A stretch of DNA of 64,000 bases from Asticcacaulis currens (lineage in GTDB: Bacteria > Pseudomonadota > Alphaproteobacteria > Caulobacterales > Caulobacteraceae). The stretch is from contig NZ_JAQQKW010000001.1 of NCBI RefSeq assembly GCF_028550395.1, forward strand, positions 248,001 through 312,000. Direction: 5' to 3'. Positions 58,141 to 64,000 of the stretch are shown here, piece by piece. Numbering within the stretch: position 1 is the first letter of the stretch; the number at the start of each line of letters is the position of its first letter. Both the position numbers and the translations under genes were made by a program. The notes under the pieces were generated by a model, which had not been told where the DNA came from, did not search any database, and saw nothing but the letters and a program-made list of their open reading frames with translations.

Positions 58141-58959
58141 CTAGTTTCTAGCGTTACGGACAGCCTGAGCCAAAAGGCTCGCGGTTTCCAGCACTTTTGT
58201 GCTGGATGGGGAATTTTCAAGTAAAGATTTCGCTATTGCGTCAACGAGCACCGACCCGACAACGCTGCCATCGGCGATGCGGGCGACTTCGGCAGCGCGT
58301 TGCGGCGTCTTAATGCCAAAGCCAACGACGACAGGCAGCTTGGCGACCTCGCGCACGTGGGCCACGGCCTCGCTTATGCCCTCCGCATCGGCTTCCTTGA
58401 CGCCGGTCACCCCGGCCACTGACACGTAATAGACAAACCCCTTCGTGCGTTTTACTAGCGTTTTCAGACGGTTGTCATCGCTGGTTGGCGTGATCAGACG
58501 GATCAGGGCGACATCAGCGGCGTCCAGCGCATCAATCAGACGCTCTGCCTCTTCAGGCGGACAATCGACGACGATTACCCCATCCACGCCCGCCTTAGCA
58601 CAGGCTTCGGCAAAGGCCGGATAGCCCATATTCTCGACGGGGTTCATATAGCCCATCAGAATAAGGGGCGTTTCGGCATCCGCTTCACGAAAGCGTGAAG
58701 CCAGTGCGAACACGTCCGCCATGCGCGTGCCGTTCTTCAGGGAACGTTCTGCGGCCAGCTGAATAATCGGGCCTTCCGCCATCGGGTCAGAGAAGGGAAA
58801 GCCCAGCTCGATAATATCGGCACCCGCCTTCACGAGCCCTTTCAACAGGTCGAAAGAGGTTTCGAGGTCCGGATCGCCGGCCATAATGTAGGAGACAAAT
58901 GCCGCCCGGTTCTCCGCCTTAAGCTGGGCGAAGCGGGCGTCGATACGCGCGACTGACAC
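58141..58959 (-). CDS. trpA: Tryptophan synthase alpha chain
   Basis: 272-residue TIM barrel that cleaves indole-3-glycerol phosphate to indole. The catalytic Glu is in ADIIELGFPFSDPMAEGP and the Asp in GVIVVDCPPEE; the phosphate-binding loop is VVGFGIKTPQ with VVGSVLVDAI. Starts 2 bases after trpB, whose product takes the indole through the tunnel. Confidence 0.96.
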   Translation of the reverse strand: MSVARIDARFAQLKAENRAAFVSYIMAGDPDLETSFDLLKGLVKAGADIIELGFPFSDPMAEGPIIQLAAERSLKNGTRMADVFALASRFREADAETPLILMGYMNPVENMGYPAFAEACAKAGVDGVIVVDCPPEEAERLIDALDAADVALIRLITPTSDDNRLKTLVKRTKGFVYYVSVAGVTGVKEADAEGISEAVAHVREVAKLPVVVGFGIKTPQRAAEVARIADGSVVGSVLVDAIAKSLLENSPSSTKVLETASLLAQAVRNARN

Positions 58960-58961
58960 AG

Positions 58962-60191
58962 TTAGAGATTCCCCATTTGCTGACCGAGCGCCTTGGCTAC
59001 GGTGAAAATGTCCTTATCGCCCCGACCCGACAGGTTGAGCACTATGACGCCGCCTTTACCGATCTCCTTGGCCAGATCACCCAGGCGGGCGATGGCGTGT
59101 GAGGATTCGAGCGCCGGAATAATGCCTTCGAGCCGGGAAGTCAGCTGAAACGCCTCCAGAGCCTCTTCGTCGGTGGCGTAGACGTAACGCGCGCGACCCG
59201 TATCAAACAGGTGCGCATGTTCCGGCCCGATGCCCGGATAGTCGAGACCCGCTGAGATCGAATGACCTTCGAGAATCTGACCGTCCTCATCCTGAAGCAA
59301 ATAAGTGCGGTTTCCGTGCAGCACGCCGGGACGGCCACCGTTCAGCGAGGCAGCGTGGCCATTATAGACATCAAGCCCGTGACCGGCAGCTTCGACGCCG
59401 ACAATTTTGACGCTCTCATCATCGATGAAGGGGTGGAACATGCCGATCGCGTTTGATCCCCCGCCGACACAGGCTATCACCGCGTCAGGCAGACGACCCT
59501 CAGCCTCGAGAATTTGCTGGCGCGTCTCTTTACCGATGATGGTCTGAAAGTCGCGGACCATCTCCGGATAGGGATGCATGCCCGCGGCGGTCCCGATCAT
59601 GTAATAGGTATCGTGGACATTGGTGACCCAGTCACGCAGCGCCTCGTTCATAGCATCTTTCAGCGTGCCATTACCATTGGTCACCGGGTGCACCTTGGTG
59701 CCCATCAGCTGCATGCGGAAAACATTAGGCTTTTGACGCTCAACGTCGAGCGCGCCCATATATACCGTACACGGAAGATCAAACTTGGCACACACCGTGG
59801 CTGATGCCACGCCGTGCTGACCGGCACCGGTTTCAGCAATGATACGCGTGCGGCCCATCCGGCGCGCCAGCAGGATCTGACCGATGCAGTTATTAATTTT
59901 GTGCGCGCCCGTGTGGTTCAGCTCTTCGCGCTTGAAATAGATTTTAGCGCCGCCGAAATGCTCGGTCAGACGCTCCGCCAGATAGAGCGGGCTCGGGCGA
60001 CCGACGAAGTATTTCAGGAGGTGAAGATATTCCGCCCAGAAGGCCTGATCCTGCTTCGCCTGGGCCCATGCTTCGCCCAGTTCGAGAACGAGCGGCATGA
60101 GGGTTTCGGGGACATAGAGCCCGCCGAACTCACCAAAACGCCCTTTGGCGTCAGGCATGTTGTAGCGATTGGTCAGGATGGCATCATCCAC
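58962..60191 (-). CDS. trpB: Tryptophan synthase beta chain
   Basis: 409-residue PLP enzyme joining indole and serine to tryptophan. The PLP lysine is in [13 protein letters not shown]; the phosphate-binding glycine loop is [13 protein letters not shown] and the COMM-domain segment [17 protein letters not shown]. Between trpF (20 bases upstream) and trpA (2 bases downstream) in one operon. Confidence 0.97.
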   Translation of the reverse strand: MDDAILTNRYNMPDAKGRFGEFGGLYVPETLMPLVLELGEAWAQAKQDQAFWAEYLHLLKYFVGRPSPLYLAERLTEHFGGAKIYFKREELNHTGAHKINNCIGQILLARRMGRTRIIAETGAGQHGVASATVCAKFDLPCTVYMGALDVERQKPNVFRMQLMGTKVHPVTNGNGTLKDAMNEALRDWVTNVHDTYYMIGTAAGMHPYPEMVRDFQTIIGKETRQQILEAEGRLPDAVIACVGGGSNAIGMFHPFIDDESVKIVGVEAAGHGLDVYNGHAASLNGGRPGVLHGNRTYLLQDEDGQILEGHSISAGLDYPGIGPEHAHLFDTGRARYVYATDEEALEAFQLTSRLEGIIPALESSHAIARLGDLAKEIGKGGVIVLNLSGRGDKDIFTVAKALGQQMGNL

Positions 60192-60211
60192 GGTGAAAGA
60201 TCCTTTTTGGA

Positions 60212-60874
60212 TTAAATCTCTTTTACGGCTTTGAGAAACTGAGAGATCAGTGCTGCGTCTTTTAGTCCCGGTGCCCGCTCAACACCAGAAGAAACATCTA
60301 CCAACGTCGCTTTGGACTGCGAAACCGCCTCGGCGACGTTCCAGGGGGTAAGCCCTCCGGCCAGTAGCCACGGGCGTGCCGAAGGATAACCCTCCATCAA
60401 TGTCCAGTCGAATCGCGCGCCAACGCCGCCGGGTAGAGTGGCATCCTTCGGCGGCTTGGCATCGAACAGGAGATGCTCGACCATCTCTTCATAAGGCGCC
60501 GCCGACAGCACATCGCTACGGCTCTCGACGCTGATGGCCTTGATTAGCGGGATGCCGAAACGCGTGCGGATGTGGCGAACCCTCTCCGGGCTCTCGTGGC
60601 CATGCAACTGGATAAGATCTGGGCGCACCTGCTGGGTAATCGCCTCCAGCAAGAGGTCATCCGGATCAACGAGCACGCTGACGCACTTGGTGGCTTTATT
60701 CACATGCGCAGTATAGGCAGTCGCATTTGCAATCAATTGTGCCATGCGATCCAAGTCAAGATGCCTCGGACTTTTTGGAAATGAGATGAAGCCCAGCATG
60801 CCAGCGCTGTCATCTATCGCCGTGCGAGCGCTAACATCATCCGTAATACCGCAGATTTTCGCCTTGACCGCCAT
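60212..60874 (-). CDS. trpF: Phosphoribosylanthranilate isomerase
   Basis: 220-residue TIM-barrel isomerase of tryptophan synthesis. Catalytic Cys in AKICGIT at the N-terminus and Asp in the late [15 protein letters not shown] segment; IQLHGHE in the middle is typical. First gene of the trpFBA operon, divergent from the glucokinase-like gene with a 119-base gap holding a perfect palindrome. Confidence 0.95.
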   Translation of the reverse strand: MAVKAKICGITDDVSARTAIDDSAGMLGFISFPKSPRHLDLDRMAQLIANATAYTAHVNKATKCVSVLVDPDDLLLEAITQQVRPDLIQLHGHESPERVRHIRTRFGIPLIKAISVESRSDVLSAAPYEEMVEHLLFDAKPPKDATLPGGVGARFDWTLMEGYPSARPWLLAGGLTPWNVAEAVSQSKATLVDVSSGVERAPGLKDAALISQFLKAVKEI

Positions 60875-60918
60875 GAAATGCCTTGATTTTTACGCCAGAT
60901 GCGACGAGCTTTAAGAAA

Positions 60919-60946
60919 AATCAAGAATTAGAGACAATTCTTGATT
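60919..60946. promoter_or_regulatory. Perfect 11-base inverted repeat between trpF and the glucokinase-like gene
   Basis: AATCAAGAATT (60919-60929) and AATTCTTGATT (60936-60946) are exact reverse complements with a 6-base spacer. A second palindrome, GCGCCG (60957-60962) and CGGCGC (60969-60974), follows. The first lies 44 bases upstream of trpF and 47 bases upstream of the divergent gene, a good operator position for either. The binding protein is unknown. Confidence 0.6.
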
Positions 60947-60993
60947 CACATAAGACGCGCCGGATAAACGGCGCACCGTACAGGGGATAGTAT

Positions 60994-61938
60994 ATGACGT
61001 CCGTTCTTTTGAGCGACCTCTCCAACAGTGCCCACATGAAACTGGCGCTGGTAACGCCGGGTTCGCGCCCGTCGGAGGCCACCCTATATCCATGTAAGTC
61101 GATCGAAGAATTCAACGCTTCCATAATCGATTTTCTTGAAGCCAACAACCAGCCGGAACTGATGGCGGCGGCGGTTTCGGCCTGCGGATGGGAAGTGGAT
61201 GGTGGGTTTTCCATGCCTAATCATGGCTATCGCATCGATCGTCAGCATTTGCGTGACCTTCTGAACATTCAGCGCCTGCATGTCGTCAATGACTGCGTGT
61301 GCAAGGCGATGGCGGTTGATCGTCTGTTCAGTTCAGAACTGGTCAAGGTCTGTGGTGGCGAGGGCGAAGACGGTCAGGCGCGTGCACTGGTCGGGGCCGG
61401 ACGCGGCCTCGGTCTGGCGGGTATCATCCTGGACGATTTGGGGCACCCGACTGTTCTTCCGTGCGAAGGCGGGCATGCGGACCTCGCGATTACGTCGCCG
61501 CGCGAGGCCGTGCTCTTTGAGCAGCTCGAACGCAAATACGGCCATGTCTCCCGCGAGCGTGTGGTCAGTATGCAAGGGCTAGCCGAAATCTACGAAATTC
61601 TGGCCCACACCGATGAAGGCGGGACTCGCCGCGTCAATGCCGCCGAGGTGGTAGCGCTCGCCCATACCGGTGATGCACTGGCGATGGAAGCGGTCAGCCT
61701 CAGTCAGGGGTTTCTGGCCGCCATGGCCTCCGATACCGCCCTTATGCTTGGGGCGCGCGGAGGCATCTATCTGGCTGGCGAATATGTAGAACTGCTCAGC
61801 GATCTCATCGACTGGCCCGCCTTTGAAGCCCGCTTCAACGATAAGGGTCGGCTTCGCGGCTATATGCAGGACATCCCGGTCTATCTCATCCGGGCGCGAG
61901 ATCTGGAACTGATCGGCCTGACAACCCTGTTTAGCTAA
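60994..61938 (+). CDS. Glucokinase-family protein with degenerate nucleotide site
   Basis: 314 residues of the bacterial Glk family (hexokinase/actin fold). The sugar-side residues look conserved: Asp in VVNDCVCKAMA and Glu/His in PCEGGHADL, with ISPRE-like ITSPREAVLFEQLERKYG after. The phosphate-1 motif DIGGT reads DLSNS near residue 8, and the GTGLG loop reads GRGLG, so ATP binding is doubtful. It could be an altered kinase or a sugar-sensing relative. It is not with Entner-Doudoroff genes but between trpF and mscL, and has its own terminator. Confidence 0.8.
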   Translation: MTSVLLSDLSNSAHMKLALVTPGSRPSEATLYPCKSIEEFNASIIDFLEANNQPELMAAAVSACGWEVDGGFSMPNHGYRIDRQHLRDLLNIQRLHVVNDCVCKAMAVDRLFSSELVKVCGGEGEDGQARALVGAGRGLGLAGIILDDLGHPTVLPCEGGHADLAITSPREAVLFEQLERKYGHVSRERVVSMQGLAEIYEILAHTDEGGTRRVNAAEVVALAHTGDALAMEAVSLSQGFLAAMASDTALMLGARGGIYLAGEYVELLSDLIDWPAFEARFNDKGRLRGYMQDIPVYLIRARDLELIGLTTLFS

Positions 61939-61943
61939 AACAA

Positions 61944-61969
61944 AAAGGCGCGGAACCCTCCGCGCCTTT
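61944..61969. terminator. Bidirectional terminator between the glucokinase-like gene and mscL
   Basis: AAAGGCGCGGA (61944-61954) and TCCGCGCCTTT (61959-61969) form a perfect 11-base-pair stem with a 4-base loop, with A/T tracts at both ends. It lies between convergent genes and can serve both strands. Confidence 0.88.
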
Positions 61970-61972
61970 GAC

Positions 61973-62368
61973 CTATTTCCTCTTCAGCTCTTCAAGAATG
62001 CCGGCGAGCAGGTCCTTTTCTGAAGGGCCAGGATCGGCTACCGGCGCGGCGGGCGGCGGGAAGAGGCGGTTGATTGCCTTAACCACCAGGAAGATGGCCG
62101 CACCAATAATGACGAACTGAATCAACGTATTGATAAAGATGCCATAGCTGATAGCGACTTCCGGGGCGGTCCCTTCGGCGGCTTTCAGAACAACTTTCAG
62201 GTCTGAGAAATCGACACCACCGGTCAGCAGGCCGATCGGCGGCATAATAATATTGTCCACCAGAGACGAGACAATTTTGCCGAACGCGCCGCCTATCACG
62301 ACACCGACCGCAAGGTCGATGACATTGCCGCGCATCAGGAACGTCTTGAATTCCGAAACAATGCTCAT
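61973..62368 (-). CDS. mscL: Large-conductance mechanosensitive channel
   Basis: 131 residues from ATG 62368 (AGGAGG with 8-base spacing; ATG 62374 is too close to it). Pressure-gated pore that saves cells from hypo-osmotic shock. N-terminal [28 protein letters not shown] with the first segment, a periplasmic loop and a second segment at about 73-95, then a Pro-rich stretch and the C-terminal helix [14 protein letters not shown]. Confidence 0.96.
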   Translation of the reverse strand: MSIVSEFKTFLMRGNVIDLAVGVVIGGAFGKIVSSLVDNIIMPPIGLLTGGVDFSDLKVVLKAAEGTAPEVAISYGIFINTLIQFVIIGAAIFLVVKAINRLFPPPAAPVADPGPSEKDLLAGILEELKRK

Positions 62369-62390
62369 GGGCATCCCCTCCTTATTTTTG

Positions 62391-62687
62391 TTATTCGTTA
62401 TCGTCGCCCGACAGGTTCAGACGCTCACGCAGTTCCTTGCCGCTTTTAAAGAAGGGGACGTGCTTTGCAGGAACAGAAACCGCTTCCCCGGTGCGCGGAT
62501 TTCGGCCCACTCGTGCCGGGCGCGAACGCACTGAAAAGGCGCCAAAGCCCCGCAGTTCGACGCGACCACCTTTTTCCAGCGTCTCGATCATGGATTCCAG
62601 AATCAGATTGACGATCCGTTCGACGTCTTTTTGCGTCATATGCGGATATTCGGACGCCAAACGCTCGATCAGTTCCGATTTTAACAT
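62391..62687 (-). CDS. ihfB: Integration host factor subunit beta
   Basis: 98-residue HU/IHF-family DNA-bending protein. The signature [22 protein letters not shown] contains the beta-arm with the Pro that intercalates [12 protein letters not shown] and the acidic tail SGDDNE fit the beta subunit. Its position downstream of rpsA is the conserved proteobacterial arrangement, although a strong terminator lies between. Confidence 0.94.
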   Translation of the reverse strand: MLKSELIERLASEYPHMTQKDVERIVNLILESMIETLEKGGRVELRGFGAFSVRSRPARVGRNPRTGEAVSVPAKHVPFFKSGKELRERLNLSGDDNE

Positions 62688-62998
62688 CTTATCCCCCGAA
62701 CATAGGTTCGAAATATATCAGCGCCTGGCGACCCCGTGGTTTTTCGCTCTTTGTCCACGTTGCAACGCAGCCCGGCACCTGCCAGCACATCATCAGATGA
62801 GCATGATCGAAAACGAAAGCCCCTTCAAGGGTTTGTTTCAAAAATTAATGCCTCAGTCGTCCCTGGTATACGGAATATCTGTCCAGAAACCCTGAAATGT
62901 CTCATGAAAGATGCCGCATCGCACAAAAAAAGCCCCTGCCTTTCAGGTCTTGCGAAACCGAAAGGCAGGGGCGGATAAGAACCTAACGGTCCTTAACC
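62688..62998. other. Gap between ihfB and rpsA
   Basis: 311 bases that hold the rpsA terminator (62925-62972) and, to its left, about 235 bases that must include the ihfB promoter. I see no gene or other repeat in it. Confidence 0.6.
62925..62972 (-). terminator. Intrinsic terminator of rpsA
   Basis: GCCCCTGCCTTTC (62932-62944) and GAAAGGCAGGGGC (62960-62972) form a perfect 13-base-pair stem; on the minus strand it is followed by seven T (62931-62925). It lies 27 bases after the rpsA stop. Confidence 0.95.
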
Positions 62999-64000
62999 TT
63001 ACTCTTTGGACGTACCGCGCAGGGCGGCGCCAAGGATGTCACCCAGCGAAGCGCCGGAATCCTGCGAGCCGTACTGCTCAATGGCTTGCTTCTCGTCCGC
63101 CATTTCCAGAGCCTTGATCGAGACGGACACCTTGCGAGCGGCCTTATCGACGTTGGTGATCTGGGCATCGACGCGGTCACCAACGGCGAAGCGCTCAACG
63201 CGTTGCTCGTTGCGATCGCGCGACAGGTCCGACTTACGGATGAACGCCGAAACCGGAGCATCCTCTTCGCCGAACTTGACTTCGATACCACCCGAGGTGA
63301 CTTCGGTCACGGTGACGGTCACGGTCTGGCCCTTGCGGAAGGTGTCGCCCGACATCGGATCGCCGCCGAGCTGCTTGATGCCCAGCGAGATGCGTTCCTT
63401 TTCGACGTCAACGTCCAGAACCTTGGTCTTGACGACGTCGCCCTTCTTGTACTTGGCGATGGCTTCTTCGCCAGCGACGTTCCAGTCGAGGTCGGAGAGG
63501 TGGACCATGCCGTCAATGTCGTTTTCAAAGCCGACGAACAGACCAAACTCGGTCGCGTTCTTCACTTCGCCTTCGATCACCGAACCGATCGGGTGCTTGG
63601 ACAGGAAGTCATCCCACGGATTGTTCTGAGCCTGTTTAAGGCCCAGCGACACGCGGCGCTTGCTGGCGTCGACTTCCAGTACGACCACTTCGACTTCCTG
63701 CGAGGTCGAAACGATCTTACCCGGATGAACGTTCTTCTTGGTCCACGACATTTCGGACACGTGCACCAGACCTTCAACGCCCGACTCCAGTTCGACGAAC
63801 GCGCCGTAGTCCGTGATGTTGGTGATACGACCGGTGAACTTGCCGCCGACCGGGTACTTGGATTCGACACCATCCCACGGATCGGATTGCAGTTGCTTCA
63901 TGCCCAGCGAAATACGCTGCGTGTCCGGATTGATCTTGATGATCTGGACGCGGACGCTGTCGCCAACGTTGAGAACTTGCGACGGATGCGACACGCGCTT
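62999..64000 (-). CDS. rpsA: 30S ribosomal protein S1, partial (C-terminal part)
   Basis: The frame is open to the right edge, so the N-terminus is outside the window; about 333 residues are seen. They cover the C-terminal S1/OB-fold repeats, each with the pattern VGGKFTGRITNITDYGAFVE or IGSVIEGEVKNATEFGLFVG followed by GLVHVSEMSW or GMVHLSDLDW. The last repeat is more divergent and ends in an acidic/Gln-rich tail. S1 brings mRNA to the ribosome. Its terminator lies just downstream. Confidence 0.96.
   Translation of the reverse strand, partial: KRVSHPSQVLNVGDSVRVQIIKINPDTQRISLGMKQLQSDPWDGVESKYPVGGKFTGRITNITDYGAFVELESGVEGLVHVSEMSWTKKNVHPGKIVSTSQEVEVVVLEVDASKRRVSLGLKQAQNNPWDDFLSKHPIGSVIEGEVKNATEFGLFVGFENDIDGMVHLSDLDWNVAGEEAIAKYKKGDVVKTKVLDVDVEKERISLGIKQLGGDPMSGDTFRKGQTVTVTVTEVTSGGIEVKFGEEDAPVSAFIRKSDLSRDRNEQRVERFAVGDRVDAQITNVDKAARKVSVSIKALEMADEKQAIEQYGSQDSGASLGDILGAALRGTSKE

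Overview
This 64 kb window is chromosomal DNA from a GC-rich alphaproteobacterium, most likely of the Caulobacterales (Asticcacaulis/Caulobacter-like). The reasons are the gene orders trpF-trpB-trpA-accD-(x)-folC, rpsA-ihfB and dnaG-rpoD, together with an AccD, a DnaG and a Trm112-like protein that all lack the usual zinc-binding cysteines. I assign the order from protein features, not from a database search. I see no rRNA, tRNA, CRISPR array, insertion sequence or prophage.

Layout. 1-9.3 kb is a nitrogen-assimilation cluster for guanidine or urea: an ABC transporter (permease running off the left edge, lipoprotein binding protein) divergent from a NikR-family regulator, two DUF1989 'urea carboxylase-associated' proteins (carboxyguanidine deiminase type), a biotin-dependent urea/guanidine carboxylase and allophanate hydrolase. 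9.4-22 kb is core metabolism and stress: NAD synthetase, threonine deaminase, an FKBP lipoprotein, GalE, a serine hydrolase, a UbiH-type hydroxylase, OxyR, a Trm112-like protein, CnoX and an MFS exporter. 22-25.1 kb holds phoR-phoU-phoB with a good Pho box before phoR but no pst genes between phoR and phoU. 25-29 kb holds proA, proB and thrC.

29-40 kb is the accessory, signalling-rich part. It has an AbiE-type toxin-antitoxin pair, a double-receiver protein, a LuxR solo, two small unknown proteins, a FIST sensor coupled to a PAS-GGDEF-EAL protein, a TraB/GumN-like protein without its histidines, and a small membrane protein translationally coupled to a methyl-accepting chemotaxis protein. 40-64 kb returns to core functions: ferredoxin-NADP reductase, a LysR regulator, cysteine synthase, homoserine kinase, a secreted TPR metallopeptidase-like protein, an AraC regulator, dnaG, rpoD, a DUF1800/DUF1501 secreted pair, folC, accD, trpABF, a divergent glucokinase homologue, mscL, ihfB and the 3' part of rpsA.

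How the genes fit together. The first cluster would import and carboxylate guanidine, remove ammonia to allophanate and hydrolyse that to ammonia and CO2 without a nickel enzyme. Its NikR-like regulator has lost three of the four nickel ligands and sits beside a perfect palindrome, so it probably senses something else. The 31-40 kb block joins several sensors to c-di-GMP and chemotaxis output and is the best place to look for an undescribed signalling system. Several clean inverted repeats (1910-1935, 32803-32844, 60919-60946, 56309-56446) are unexplained and are listed separately.
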